Below, piece after piece: positions 8,496 to 17,781 of a stretch of DNA of 64,000 bases (the stretch's first letter is position 1; each line of letters opens with the position of its first letter). This DNA comes from Pseudomonas sp. Irchel s3h14 (lineage in GTDB: Bacteria > Pseudomonadota > Gammaproteobacteria > Pseudomonadales > Pseudomonadaceae). Location: positions 62,001 through 126,000 of the forward strand of contig NZ_FYDJ01000012.1 of the NCBI RefSeq assembly GCF_900187425.1, read 5' to 3'. The notes below the pieces were generated by a model. It saw nothing but the letters and a program-made list of their open reading frames with translations, did not search any database and was not told the origin of the DNA. The position numbers and the translations under genes are program-made.

Positions 8496-8543
8496 TGATC
8501 GTTCCCACGTCGAGGCGTCGAACCGTCCGCGTGGGAACGATCA
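8496..8543. repeat. Palindromic repeat, TGATCGTTCCCACG family, short copy 2
   Basis: It has the same outer arms as the element at 5143-5248 (TGATCGTTCCCACG ... CGTGGGAACGATCA) but a shorter, different centre. It sits between the convergent M48 protease and GDT1 genes and may serve as a hairpin there. Confidence 0.85.
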
Positions 8544-8553
8544 GTGTCCCGAG

Positions 8554-9138
8554 TTACACCCAACCGCTGCTCTGCATCGCCTTGTACACCGCGACAATGG
8601 CGAGGATGAAGAATGCCGACGCCGCCAGGCGACGAATTAACGTCAACGGCAATTTATCCGCCGCAAAATTACCCGCCAAAACCACTGGCACGTTGGCAAT
8701 CAACATCCCGACGGTGGTGCCGATGATCACCAGCCACAGTTCCGGGTATTGCGCGGCGAGCATCACGGTGGCGACTTGAGTCTTGTCGCCCATCTCCGCA
8801 AGGAAAAACGCGATCAGCGTGGTCAGGAACGGTCCGAACTTGCGGGCGGTGCTGGCTTCGTCATCGTCCATCTTGTCCGGCACCAGGGTCCACAATGCCG
8901 TCGCGGCGAAGCTCGCGGCGAGGATCCAGTGCAGCGTCGCATTCGAGAAGAAACTACCGACCCAGGCGCCTACCGCACCGGCTGCCGCGTGGTTGGCCAG
9001 GGTTGCAGCGACGATGCCGGCGATGATCGGCCAGGGTTTGCGAAAGCGAGCGGCGAGAATGAGCGCGAGCAGTTGCGTCTTGTCGCCGATTTCGGCCAAG
9101 GCAACGATTGCGGTGGGAACGAGAAGTGAATCCAGCAT
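8554..9138 (-). CDS. TMEM165/GDT1 family divalent cation exporter (probably Mn2+)
   Basis: A 194-residue inner-membrane protein with six predicted helices and the two family signatures EIGDKT (16-21) and EMGDKT (115-120), which form the cation site in UPF0016/GDT1 transporters. Bacterial relatives such as Vibrio MneA export manganese. The length is typical. The gene is preceded by a yybP-ykoY type manganese riboswitch, which strongly supports Mn2+ export. The ATG at 9138 has TAAGGA 9 bases upstream. Confidence 0.9.
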   Translation of the reverse strand: MLDSLLVPTAIVALAEIGDKTQLLALILAARFRKPWPIIAGIVAATLANHAAAGAVGAWVGSFFSNATLHWILAASFAATALWTLVPDKMDDDEASTARKFGPFLTTLIAFFLAEMGDKTQVATVMLAAQYPELWLVIIGTTVGMLIANVPVVLAGNFAADKLPLTLIRRLAASAFFILAIVAVYKAMQSSGWV

Positions 9139-9144
9139 CAGGGT

Positions 9145-9218
9145 TTTCCTAAGGGGCGGGTCGACACGGCTATGACACGTACAGCCTTCCCGCCCCGGGT
9201 AAGGTGTTCGTGTCATAG
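9145..9218 (-). promoter_or_regulatory. Expression platform of the riboswitch: two mutually exclusive hairpins
   Basis: On the minus-strand RNA, a perfect 10-base inverted repeat CUAUGACACG/CGUGUCAUAG spans 9218-9170. A GC-rich pair GGGGCGGG/CCCGCCCC spans about 9197-9153 and ends just before the UAAGGA ribosome-binding site. The two stems interleave and cannot form together. The first also uses bases of the aptamer P1 strand CCUA, giving a plausible ligand-controlled switch. Confidence 0.55.
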
Positions 9219-9342
9219 GTCTTGTCAAACCCTGCGATCCGTCTGATGCGGACGCTTGGGTCGCATACGCCATGGTCTGTTGACCAAGTATGTTGACGTA
9301 TGCCGGACGAGCATGGCGCTCGTGGGAGACTACTCCCCTAGG
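9215..9342 (-). promoter_or_regulatory. yybP-ykoY (manganese) riboswitch aptamer
   Basis: Read on the minus strand, the leader contains UAGGGGAGUAG (about 9338-9328), then CGUCAACAUAC, and near the 3' end CAAGACCUA (about 9223-9215). UAGG and CCUA pair as P1, next to the conserved GGAGUAG and CAAGA loops of yybP-ykoY RNAs. Its position directly upstream of a GDT1-type transporter gene matches the class. Boundaries are approximate. Confidence 0.8.
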
Positions 9343-9391
9343 ACGGAGCGGATTCTGCCTAGGCAAAATCCGTTAGGCAAGCACTTATTTA

Positions 9392-10390
9392 TCAGCCGCG
9401 TTTGGCCCGATAGATTCTGAAACCCTGTCCCTCAGCCTTGATTGCGCACACGCCGAGGTGCTCTTCGATCAGCGGTTGATACTTCAGGAAGCTGTTGGCT
9501 ACCAAACGCAGTTCGCCACCGTTTTTCAGATGTTTTGCTGCTTTTCGCAGCAAGTTCTCGGTAGCGAAGTAGTCAGTGTGAACCCCGACATGGAACGGTG
9601 GGTTGCTCAAAATCGCACTCAAGCCCATCGGTGCTGCGTCGATACCGTCACCGGTAATCACATCAGCTTCCAGACCGTTGGCAGCCAATGTCAGGCGACT
9701 ACTGGCAGCCGCAAACGCATCCACATCAAGCAAGGTGACCTGGTTGTGTGGATAACGACGTTTCACCGCTGCTCCCAACACACCGGCGCCGCAACCGAAG
9801 TCCAGCAAATGGCCGCTCGGCAATTTGTCCAGATGCTCCAGCAACAGCGCGCTGCCGCGATCCAGCCGACCGTGGCTGAACACGCCCGGCAGACTGATGA
9901 CTTTTAGCGGACCTTCGGCCAGCGGCAACTCATAAGTCTGGGCCAGGCTTTCCAGCGACTTGGCTTCTGGCGCAGTGGCCACGGTGACCTGCCACAGCTG
10001 GCAATGCCGCGCGCTGTCGAGCTTGCGCGGTTTACCGAAGGGGTTCAGTTGCTTGGCCGCGCCTTCGATGCCGCTGCGTTTCTCACCCACCAGATACAGT
10101 TCACGACCGGCCAGTCTGGAGGCGAGGGCGTTGAGGATGTAGTCGGTCAGGTCCTTGGACTTGGGCAGAAACACCACGGCGGTGTCGAACGCGCGCTCCG
10201 GTGCATTCACACCGAAATGGCTGCGCTCGGCAAAGCGGGCATCCAGCGCTGCTTGATCGCCGGCATGCCAGCACCAGCCATGAGCGTCGGGCAGGCGGCC
10301 TAGCAGGTCATCGGCGGGCAAACCGGCCAGCAGCACCGAACCCTGGAATAACTCGGCCTGACGAAGCAGTACTTCACTGCGCGGATCCAT
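9392..10390 (-). CDS. rsmC: 16S rRNA (guanine(1207)-N2)-methyltransferase RsmC
   Basis: A 332-residue class I SAM-dependent methyltransferase with the two-domain RsmC architecture: a degenerate N-terminal methyltransferase-like half and a catalytic C-terminal half. The SAM motif LLDFGCGAGVLG lies near residues 195-206 and the catalytic SNPPFHVG near 261-268. RsmC modifies G1207 in the 30S subunit. The length and the NPPFH motif fit RsmC better than RlmG, which is a close alternative. The ATG at 10390 has GGAG upstream. It lies downstream of the 2-hydroxyacid dehydrogenase gene on the same strand. Confidence 0.85.
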   Translation of the reverse strand: MDPRSEVLLRQAELFQGSVLLAGLPADDLLGRLPDAHGWCWHAGDQAALDARFAERSHFGVNAPERAFDTAVVFLPKSKDLTDYILNALASRLAGRELYLVGEKRSGIEGAAKQLNPFGKPRKLDSARHCQLWQVTVATAPEAKSLESLAQTYELPLAEGPLKVISLPGVFSHGRLDRGSALLLEHLDKLPSGHLLDFGCGAGVLGAAVKRRYPHNQVTLLDVDAFAAASSRLTLAANGLEADVITGDGIDAAPMGLSAILSNPPFHVGVHTDYFATENLLRKAAKHLKNGGELRLVANSFLKYQPLIEEHLGVCAIKAEGQGFRIYRAKRG

Positions 10391-10424
10391 ACTCTGCTCC
10401 TGTGAAAAAAAGTGCCGCAGTCTA

Positions 10425-11390
10425 TCAACTGACGACCCGCAGTGCTTTACCGCTGAAGTATCCCTGCGCGTTTTCGGTCAACTGGCCCACGATCCGCTGG
10501 CGTGCCTCGCGACTGCCCCAGGCGTTGTGCGGGGTGACAATCAACCGTGGAATGTCATGGGCCAGCAGCGGATTGCCAGCGGTCGGTGGCTCGACGCTCA
10601 ACACGTCGGTGGCCGCGCCACCCAGGTGACCGTTGCGCAAGGCATCGGCCAGCGCCTGTTCGTCGATCAAGCCACCGCGTGCGGTATTGATCACGAACGC
10701 ACCGGGTTTCATCGAGGCCAGTTCACGGGCTCCTATGAAGTGGCGGGTGTGTTCGTTGAGCGGGCAATGCAGGGTCAGCGCGTCGATCTGCGGCAGCAGC
10801 TCATCCAGTGGCAAACGATCCGGCCGGGCAGGGCGCCCAGGAATTTGACCGAGCAATACGCGCATGCCAAAGGCTTCGGCCAGTCGTGCGACCGCGCCGC
10901 CCAGTTCGCCGTGACCGAGCAGGCCGAGGGTTTTGCCTTCCAGTTCGACAATCGGGTAATCCAGCAGGCAGAACTGTTTCGCCTGCTGCCAGCGACCTTC
11001 GCCGACAGCCTTTTGATAATCGGCCAGGCGCGTTGCCAGGTTGAGCAGCAACATGATCGTGTGCTGCGCCACCGACGGCGTGCCGTAACCCTGGCAATTG
11101 CAGACGGTAATACCGTGGGCGCGGGCGGCGGCAAGGTCGACGTTGTTGGTGCCGGTGGCGGTGATCAGAATCAGCTTCAGCTCGGGGCTGGCAGCGATGG
11201 CGGCGGCGTCGATCAGGATTTTGTTGCTGATGGCAACGGTGGCGCCCTTGAGGCGTTCGATCACCTGGTCCGGCGTGGTCTGGGCGAAAAGCTGTAAGTC
11301 GCTGAAACACTCTTGCAGCGGGCTGAGGTCGAGGTCGCCCAGGTCCAGGGACGGGTGGTCGAGAAAAACGGCGCGGAGAGTGTTCGTCAT
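10425..11390 (-). CDS. D-isomer-specific 2-hydroxyacid dehydrogenase
   Basis: A 321-residue NAD(P)-dependent dehydrogenase reducing a 2-oxoacid to a D-2-hydroxyacid, or the reverse. The nucleotide-binding motif is GLLGHGELGGAVA, with His in place of the commoner Tyr or Phe. The catalytic Arg/Glu region contains INTARGGLIDEQAL and VLSVEPP, and the catalytic His is in VTPHNAWGS. The closest functional type is glycerate or hydroxypyruvate reductase, but the substrate is not certain. The ATG at 11390 has AAGG upstream; a TTG at 11393 directly before it is less likely. Confidence 0.88.
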   Translation of the reverse strand: MTNTLRAVFLDHPSLDLGDLDLSPLQECFSDLQLFAQTTPDQVIERLKGATVAISNKILIDAAAIAASPELKLILITATGTNNVDLAAARAHGITVCNCQGYGTPSVAQHTIMLLLNLATRLADYQKAVGEGRWQQAKQFCLLDYPIVELEGKTLGLLGHGELGGAVARLAEAFGMRVLLGQIPGRPARPDRLPLDELLPQIDALTLHCPLNEHTRHFIGARELASMKPGAFVINTARGGLIDEQALADALRNGHLGGAATDVLSVEPPTAGNPLLAHDIPRLIVTPHNAWGSREARQRIVGQLTENAQGYFSGKALRVVS

Positions 11391-11481
11391 CAACTGTACC
11401 TTTTGTGCAATGAACTGAAGGCGTAATCTGCCGAGCCTACCAGATGAAACAAACAGTTACGCTTGGCCAAAAGGATCCCCC

Positions 11482-12111
11482 ATGTACTGGACAGAGTTTT
11501 TGACCGTTGCCCTGATTCACTTGCTGGCCGTGGCCAGCCCCGGCCCGGACTTTGCCGTGGTGGTGCGTGAGAGCGTGACCCATGGTCGTCGCGCTGGCAC
11601 CTGGACGGCGCTGGGTGTCGGCACGGCGATTTTCCTGCACGTCGGCTATTCGTTGCTCGGCATTGGCCTGATCGTGTCCCAGTCGATCGTGTTGTTTAAT
11701 GCCCTGAAATGGGCGGCCGCCGCATACCTGCTGTACATCGGCTTCAAGGCCCTGCGAGCACGGCCGGCCCAACCTGCGGCTGACGATCTGCACAAGGAAG
11801 CGGGCGAGCGCACTGCTCGCGGCGCCTTCACTTCGGGTTTCGTGACCAACGGCCTGAACCCGAAAGCGACGCTGTTCTTCCTTTCGCTGTTCACCGTGGT
11901 GATCAATCCGCACACGCCGCTGGCGGTACAGGCGGGCTACGGCATCTACCTCGCGGTGGCCACCGCTGTGTGGTTCTGCCTGGTGGCGATGCTGTTCAGC
12001 CAGCAGCGCGTGCGCGCAGGTTTTGCCCGGATGGGCCACTGGTTCGATCGGACGATGGGCGCGGTACTGATCGCCATCGGCGTGAAACTCGCGTTTACCG
12101 AGATGCATTGA
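11482..12111 (+). CDS. LysE family amino acid exporter
   Basis: A 209-residue inner-membrane exporter of the LysE/RhtB family. It has about six hydrophobic segments and the family hallmark ASPGPDFAVVVRESVTHGR near residues 19-37. A second conserved segment is FTSGFVTNGLNPKATLFFLSLF. Members export amino acids such as threonine, homoserine or arginine; the substrate is not predictable here. The ATG at 11482 lies just before TM1. It is divergent from the 2-hydroxyacid dehydrogenase gene. Confidence 0.9.
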   Translation: MYWTEFLTVALIHLLAVASPGPDFAVVVRESVTHGRRAGTWTALGVGTAIFLHVGYSLLGIGLIVSQSIVLFNALKWAAAAYLLYIGFKALRARPAQPAADDLHKEAGERTARGAFTSGFVTNGLNPKATLFFLSLFTVVINPHTPLAVQAGYGIYLAVATAVWFCLVAMLFSQQRVRAGFARMGHWFDRTMGAVLIAIGVKLAFTEMH

Positions 12112-12271
12112 TCGCGCTACGCGTCATGGATAAGAAATACCAGCAGGTGCTGGCGCAACGCTAGCATTTGCACGACTTTGCAAATCATTCCTTTGGCTGA
12201 TTTGGCTGGCGTCCAAGCGCACTAAAGTGCTTACTTTCAGCCACGACCGTGCAGTCAGAAAAGGGACTCTT

Positions 12272-13954
12272 ATGTTGCAGACTCGCGTTATCCCTCCAGC
12301 CGAAGGGGCTTACCAGTATCCGCTGCTGATTAAACGGCTGCTGATGTCCGGCGCTCGTTATGAAAAAACCCGCGAGATCATTTACCGCGACCAGTTGCGC
12401 TACAGCTATCCGACCCTGATCGAACGGGTCGCGAGGCTGGCCAACGTGCTGACGGCGGCCGGCGTCAAGGCCGGGGATACCGTGGCGGTGATGGACTGGG
12501 ACAGCCATCGTTATCTGGAATGCATGTTCGCCATCCCGATGATCGGCGCGGTGATCCACACCATTAACGTGCGCCTGTCGCCGGAACAGATTCTCTACAC
12601 CATGAACCACGCCGAGGACCGCTTTGTGCTGGTCAACAGCGAGTTCGTCGGGTTGTACCAGGCGATTGCCGGACACCTGACCACGGTGGAGAAAACCCTG
12701 CTGCTGACCGACCTGCCAGAGAAAACCGCCGACCTGCCGAACCTCATCGGCGAGTATGAGCAGTTGCTGGCGGCGGCGAGCACTCAGTACGACTTCCAGG
12801 ATTTCGACGAAAACTCGGTCGCGACCACGTTCTACACCACCGGCACCACCGGTAATCCCAAGGGTGTGTACTTCACCCATCGGCAATTGGTGCTGCACAC
12901 CATGGGTGTGTCGACCATCATGGGCGCTATCGACAGCGTGCGGTTGCTGGGCACCAACGATGTTTACATGCCGATCACCCCGATGTTCCATGTGCACGCC
13001 TGGGGCCTGCCGTATGTGGCGACCATGCTCGGGCTCAAACAGGTCTATCCCGGTCGCTATGACCCTGAGTACCTGGTGGAGCTGTGGCGCAAGGAGAAGG
13101 TCACCTTTTCCCATTGCGTGCCGACCATCCTGCAAATGGTCCTCAATTCCAAAGCGGCGCAAGGCACGGATTTCGGTGGCTGGAAAATCGTCATCGGCGG
13201 CAGTGCGCTGAACCGTGCGCTTTACGACGCGGCCAAGGCCAAGGGCATTCAACTGACCGCCGCTTACGGCATGTCGGAAACCGGGCCGTTGGTGTCGTGT
13301 GCACACCTCAACGATGAGCTGATGGCCGGCACCGAAGACGAACGCACCACGTACCGGATCAAGGCCGGTGTGCCGGGGCCATTGGTGGAGGCGGCGATCG
13401 TCGACACCGACGGCAACTTCCTGCCCGCCGATGGCGAGACCCAGGGCGAACTGGTGCTGCGTGCACCGTGGCTCACCGAGGGCTATTTCAACGAACCGCA
13501 AAAGGGCGCCGAGCTCTGGGCCGGGGGCTGGCTGCACACCGGTGATGTTGCGACCCTGGACAGCATGGGTGTGATCGACATTCGCGACCGGATCAAAGAC
13601 GTGATCAAGACCGGCGGCGAGTGGATCTCCTCCCTGGACCTTGAAGACTTGATCAGCCGTCACCCTGCGGTACGCGAAGTAGCAGTTGTGGGCATCGCCG
13701 ATCCGCAGTGGGGCGAACGTCCGTTCGCACTGCTGGTGGTCCGCGAAGGCCATGAGATCGGGGCCAAAGAACTGAAGGAACACCTCAAGCCGTTCGTGGA
13801 ACTGGGGCACCTGAGCAAGTGGGCCATCCCGAGCCAGATCGCCCTTGTTACTGAAATTCCCAAGACCAGTGTCGGCAAACTCGACAAGAAGCGTATTCGC
13901 GTCGACATCACCGAATGGCAAGCCAACAACAGCACCTTCCTCTCGACGCTTTAA
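12272..13954 (+). CDS. Fatty acid CoA ligase, AlkK/FadD type
   Basis: A 560-residue ANL-superfamily enzyme that activates a fatty acid to acyl-CoA using ATP. The P-loop TTGTTGNPKGV is near residues 190-200, the A5 motif AAYGMSETGP near 330, LHTGDVATLD near 422, and the C-terminal catalytic Lys is in KTSVGKLDKK. The sequence resembles medium-chain AlkK-like ligases of pseudomonads. From memory, P. putida has the same order (PP_0763 to PP_0767) with DUF1302, DUF1329 and a LuxR regulator following. The ATG at 12272 follows AAGGGAC. The chain-length preference is inferred. Confidence 0.88.
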   Translation: MLQTRVIPPAEGAYQYPLLIKRLLMSGARYEKTREIIYRDQLRYSYPTLIERVARLANVLTAAGVKAGDTVAVMDWDSHRYLECMFAIPMIGAVIHTINVRLSPEQILYTMNHAEDRFVLVNSEFVGLYQAIAGHLTTVEKTLLLTDLPEKTADLPNLIGEYEQLLAAASTQYDFQDFDENSVATTFYTTGTTGNPKGVYFTHRQLVLHTMGVSTIMGAIDSVRLLGTNDVYMPITPMFHVHAWGLPYVATMLGLKQVYPGRYDPEYLVELWRKEKVTFSHCVPTILQMVLNSKAAQGTDFGGWKIVIGGSALNRALYDAAKAKGIQLTAAYGMSETGPLVSCAHLNDELMAGTEDERTTYRIKAGVPGPLVEAAIVDTDGNFLPADGETQGELVLRAPWLTEGYFNEPQKGAELWAGGWLHTGDVATLDSMGVIDIRDRIKDVIKTGGEWISSLDLEDLISRHPAVREVAVVGIADPQWGERPFALLVVREGHEIGAKELKEHLKPFVELGHLSKWAIPSQIALVTEIPKTSVGKLDKKRIRVDITEWQANNSTFLSTL

Positions 13955-13961
13955 GCGTCAC

Positions 13962-13987
13962 CTGGCGTGCCCAAAAGGGCACGCCAG
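13962..13987. terminator. Perfect 11-bp hairpin after the acyl-CoA ligase gene
   Basis: CTGGCGTGCCC and GGGCACGCCAG pair around AAAA just after the stop codon. There is no T-run, so it may be a weak or Rho-assisted terminator or an RNA-stabilising hairpin. Confidence 0.5.
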
Positions 13988-14290
13988 CCCCACCAAGCAA
14001 GCGCTTGGCTTGTCAAATCTGAAATTTCAGCCATCCTTGCCGTGCCGACGGGTGTCGGCTTGGCAAAGGACTGTTCCAGAGTGGTTGGCAGCTGCAAATC
14101 ACACTTTAGAGGGATCAAGCAGTACTACCTGCTGGCTATAGTCCGCTCAAGGATTTTTAAGAACGGAGCAAACGCACAAACCGGGGCGATGCAACTTTGG
14201 CATGACTTAGGGACACCTTGGCTCCCAGTCATCCACAGCGTTTTTAGAAGTGCTCACTGCCATAACAATAATGCACATGGAGTAGCGTCG
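13988..14290 (+). promoter_or_regulatory. Probable promoter region of the DUF1302/DUF1329 pair
   Basis: About 300 bases without a gene; the open frame continuing from 13967 is not protein-like before 14291. A -10-like TATAGT lies at 14137-14142 with no clear -35, which would fit an activated promoter. The nearby MalT-like LuxR protein is the natural candidate activator. No operator can be assigned by eye. Confidence 0.4.
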
Positions 14291-16228
14291 ATGACATCAG
14301 TAAACCAGTTCTGGCGCCGGGCAAAACTGCCCCTGGCGGTCAGTCTTGCCTCTACGCTCGCCGGGCCAGCATTCGGCGTCAGTTTCAACGTTGGTGAAAT
14401 CGAAGGTCAGTTCGACTCGTCCCTGTCGATCGGTGCCAGTTGGTCGACTGAAAGCGCCAACAAGAACCTCATCGGCGTCAACAACGGCGGCCGCGGCCTG
14501 TCCCAGACTTCCGACGACGGTCACCTGAACTTCAAGAGCGGCGAAACGTTCTCCAAGATCTTCAAGGGCATCCATGACCTTGAATTGAAATATGGCGATA
14601 CCGGCGTTTTCGTCCGTGGCAAATACTGGTACGACTTTGAACTCAAGGACGAAAGTCGTCCGTTCAAGGACATCAGCGACAGCAACCGCAAGGAAGGCGC
14701 CAAGTCCTCCGGCGGCCAGATCCTCGACGCCTTCGTCTACCACAACTACTCCGTTGCCGATCAGCCGGGCTCCGTGCGTCTGGGCAAGCAAGTAGTGAGT
14801 TGGGGTGAAAGTACTTTCATCGGTGGCGGTATCAACTCGATCAACCCTATCGACGTGTCCGCGTTCCGTCGTCCAGGTGCCGAGATCAAGGAAGGCCTGA
14901 TCCCGGTCAACATGTTCTACGTGTCCCAGAGCCTCACCGAGAACCTCTCGACCGAAGCCTTCTACCAGCTCGAATGGGACCAGACCGTTACCGACAACTG
15001 CGGCACCTTCTTCTCGCAACCGGACGTGATTTCGGATGGCTGCGACAACAACCTGGCCGTACTGCGCACCCGTAACGGGCTCAACAGCGCACTGGCGGCT
15101 GCGGGGCTGCCGGCTTCGTTGCGTAACGCCAGCATCAACACCCTGGCTGCCAGGGGCGTGACCTGGGGTGACCCGGATGAAGGCGTCATCGTTCGTCGCG
15201 GTCCGGATCGCGATGCCCGTGACAGCGGTCAATTTGGCGTGTCCTTCAAATACATGTTCGATCCGCTGGACACCGAGTTCGGCGCCTACTTCATGAACTA
15301 CCACAGCCGTGCGCCGATTTTCAGCGGCCAAGGTGCTCCGGCGAGCGCTTACAGCGCGGCGGGCCTGGTGGGCTCGCTGGTGGCCAGGGGTGTTCCTCTC
15401 GCTGTCGCGCGTAACCTGGCACCGACCTTGTTGCCATTGAATGTGGCCGGTAACTCCAGCTACTACGTCGAGTACCCTGAAGATATTCGCCTGTATGGCT
15501 TGAGCTTCTCTACCACGTTACCGACAGGTACTGCGTGGAGTGGTGAAGTCAGCTACCGGCCGAATGCTCCGGTTCAGCTCAACACCACCGACATTCTCTT
15601 TTCCGGTCTGACACCTCTGAACCCTAACGTTTCCGTGCTCCAGGGTACGCCAGGGGAGGATCAAAAAGGCTACCGCCGCAAGGAAGTGACCCAGCTCCAG
15701 ACGACCCTCACTCACTTCTTCGACCAGGTGATGGGCGCCGAGCGACTGACCCTGGTGGGCGAGGTCGGCTTTACTCACGTTGGTGGTCTGGAAAGCACTA
15801 ACAAAGCGCGTTACGGCCGTGACCCGAGCTACGGCCCTGGTCCATTGCCAGGTGGTCAGTGCCAGACATTGAACACTGGCACCCTGGCAGGCGGACCGCA
15901 AAACAACGTGAGTCGCTACTGCGAAAACGACGGGTTCACCACTGCAAACTCCTGGGGTTACCGCGGTCGTGCCATCTGGGAATACAACGACGTATTCGCC
16001 GGTGTGAACCTCAAGCCGAACGTGGCCTGGTCTCATGACGTGGAAGGCTACTCGCCTGGCCCTGGCGGCAACTTCGAGGAAGGTCGTAAAGCGGTGAGCC
16101 TGGGCGTCGATGCCGAGTACCAGAACACCTACACCGCGAGCCTGGCTTACACCAACTTCTTTGATGGCAAGTACACCACCGTCGATGACCGCGACTTCGT
16201 TGCGCTCAGCTTCGGCGTGAACTTCTAA
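14291..16228 (+). CDS. DUF1302 family outer-membrane protein
   Basis: A 645-residue exported protein of the DUF1302 family. The signal peptide (about residues 1-30) ends at AGPAFG. The rest has the alternating aromatic and polar pattern, Gly/Asn-rich loops and C-terminal aromatic residue (LSFGVNF) of an outer-membrane beta-barrel. DUF1302 and DUF1329 genes usually occur as pairs, as here, with 28 bases between. Published fitness work in P. putida, from memory, links the pair to growth on fatty acids, alcohols or esters. The ATG at 14291 is chosen for the signal peptide; the upstream frame is not protein-like. Confidence 0.88.
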   Translation: MTSVNQFWRRAKLPLAVSLASTLAGPAFGVSFNVGEIEGQFDSSLSIGASWSTESANKNLIGVNNGGRGLSQTSDDGHLNFKSGETFSKIFKGIHDLELKYGDTGVFVRGKYWYDFELKDESRPFKDISDSNRKEGAKSSGGQILDAFVYHNYSVADQPGSVRLGKQVVSWGESTFIGGGINSINPIDVSAFRRPGAEIKEGLIPVNMFYVSQSLTENLSTEAFYQLEWDQTVTDNCGTFFSQPDVISDGCDNNLAVLRTRNGLNSALAAAGLPASLRNASINTLAARGVTWGDPDEGVIVRRGPDRDARDSGQFGVSFKYMFDPLDTEFGAYFMNYHSRAPIFSGQGAPASAYSAAGLVGSLVARGVPLAVARNLAPTLLPLNVAGNSSYYVEYPEDIRLYGLSFSTTLPTGTAWSGEVSYRPNAPVQLNTTDILFSGLTPLNPNVSVLQGTPGEDQKGYRRKEVTQLQTTLTHFFDQVMGAERLTLVGEVGFTHVGGLESTNKARYGRDPSYGPGPLPGGQCQTLNTGTLAGGPQNNVSRYCENDGFTTANSWGYRGRAIWEYNDVFAGVNLKPNVAWSHDVEGYSPGPGGNFEEGRKAVSLGVDAEYQNTYTASLAYTNFFDGKYTTVDDRDFVALSFGVNF

Positions 16229-16256
16229 GCACTGCATTATCAGGACGAACACACCT

Positions 16257-17621
16257 ATGAAAATAACAAAGAGTCTGTTCCACGTCGGTGTTCTGGGGCT
16301 TTCGCTGCTGGCGACCGGCGTCATGGCGGCGGTCCCTGCGGCCGAAGCGGACAAACTGGGCAAGAGCCTGACCCCGATGGGCGCGGAGATGGCGGGCAAC
16401 GCTGACGGATCGATCCCGGCCTGGAAGCCGATGGCGAAAAATGCCGGCACCGCCGACAGCAAAGGTTTCCTGTCCGACCCGTTTGCCAGTGAAAAACCAC
16501 TGTTCACCATCACGGCGCAGAACGTTGACCAGTACAAGGACAAACTCGCACCGGGCCAGTACGCGATGTTCAAGCGCTACCCGGAAACCTTCAAGATGCC
16601 GGTCTACCCGTCCCATCGCGGCGCGACCGTGCCGGATGCCGTGTTTGCCTCCATCAAGAAAAACGCCACCGCCACTAACCTGGTGTCCGGCGGCAACGGT
16701 CTGGAGAACTTCGAAACCGCAATCCCATTCCCGATTCCGAAGACCGGCGTCGAAGTCATCTGGAACCACATCACCCGCTATCGCGGTGGCAGCGTGACCC
16801 GTCTGGTGACCCAGGCCACGCCGCAGCCGAACGGCTCATACAGCCTGGTGTACTTCCAGGACCAGTTCGTGTTCCGCGACAAGATGAAGGATTACGATCC
16901 GGCGAACCCGGGCAACATCCTGTTCTACTTCAAGCAGAAAGTGACCGCGCCGGCACGTCTGGCCGGTGGTGTGCTGCTGGTGCACGAAACCCTCGACCAG
17001 GTGAAAGAGCCGCGTTCGGCGTGGGTCTACAACGCCGGTCAGCGTCGTGTGCGTCGCGCACCACAAGTGTCCTATGACGGGCCGGGTACCGCAGCCGATG
17101 GCCTGCGTACCTCCGACAACCTGGACATGTACAACGGTGCACCGGATCGTTACGACTGGAAGCTCGAAGGCAAGAAAGAGATGTACATCGCCTCCGACGC
17201 CTACAAACTCGACTCGCCGCAACTCAAGTACGACGACATCATCAAGGCCGGTCACATCAACCAGGACCTGGCTCGTTACGAGCTGCGTCGGGTCTGGCAT
17301 GTGGTGGCTACCTTGAAGGAAGGTCAGCGCCACATCTATGCCAAGCGTGACTTCTACATCGACGAAGACACCTGGCAAGCGGCCGTGATCGACCACTACG
17401 ACGGTCGTAATCAACTGTGGCGTGTGGCGGAAGCTCACTCTCAGAATTACTACAACGTTCAAGTGCCGTGGTACACCCTGGAAACCTTGTACGACCTGCA
17501 ATCGGGCCGCTACCTGGCACTGGGCATGAAGAACGAAGAGAAATCGGCGTATGACTTCGGCTTCACCGCCACCACCAGCGACTTCACTCCGGCCGCTCTG
17601 CGCCAGGATGGTGTTCGCTAA
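16257..17621 (+). CDS. DUF1329 family periplasmic protein
   Basis: A 454-residue DUF1329 protein with a signal peptide (about 1-24, ending GVMA). The mature part begins with the typical ADKLGKSLTPMGAEMAGN segment (Leu-Thr-Pro-Met-Gly is common in the family). The C-terminal half contains a lipoprotein-carrier-like fold region (YAKRDFYIDEDTWQAAVIDHYD), suggesting handling of a hydrophobic ligand in the periplasm. It is the partner of the DUF1302 barrel directly upstream. The molecular function is not established. Confidence 0.88.
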   Translation: MKITKSLFHVGVLGLSLLATGVMAAVPAAEADKLGKSLTPMGAEMAGNADGSIPAWKPMAKNAGTADSKGFLSDPFASEKPLFTITAQNVDQYKDKLAPGQYAMFKRYPETFKMPVYPSHRGATVPDAVFASIKKNATATNLVSGGNGLENFETAIPFPIPKTGVEVIWNHITRYRGGSVTRLVTQATPQPNGSYSLVYFQDQFVFRDKMKDYDPANPGNILFYFKQKVTAPARLAGGVLLVHETLDQVKEPRSAWVYNAGQRRVRRAPQVSYDGPGTAADGLRTSDNLDMYNGAPDRYDWKLEGKKEMYIASDAYKLDSPQLKYDDIIKAGHINQDLARYELRRVWHVVATLKEGQRHIYAKRDFYIDEDTWQAAVIDHYDGRNQLWRVAEAHSQNYYNVQVPWYTLETLYDLQSGRYLALGMKNEEKSAYDFGFTATTSDFTPAALRQDGVR

Positions 17622-17650
17622 GCTGCCCTGAACAGAGGCCGCATCCTCGA

Positions 17651-17684
17651 GAAACGCCCCGACTGGTTCGGGGCGTTTTTTTTG
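17651..17684 (+). terminator. Rho-independent terminator of the DUF1302/DUF1329 transcript
   Basis: AAACGCCCCGA pairs with TCGGGGCGTTT around CTGG, followed by a run of T. Confidence 0.9.
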
Positions 17685-17781
17685 TGGGAGCCGAGCTTGC
17701 TCGCGATGGCGTCCGTATCACCACCGCATGATTGTCGATACACCGCGTCAACCGCAATCGCGGGCAAGCCATGCTCCTACG
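17684..17781. repeat. Degenerate REP doublet
   Basis: GTGGGAGCCGAGCTTGCTCGCGATGG at the left and its imperfect inverted partner (CGCGGGCAAGCCATGCTCCTAC) at the right. Both are more diverged from the REP core than the pair at 1864-1950. Confidence 0.8.

Noticed and set aside
13988..14290. A sigma54 promoter before the DUF1302 gene
   Set aside because: TTGGCAGCTGCAAATC looks similar, but the GG to GC spacing does not fit the -24/-12 rule.
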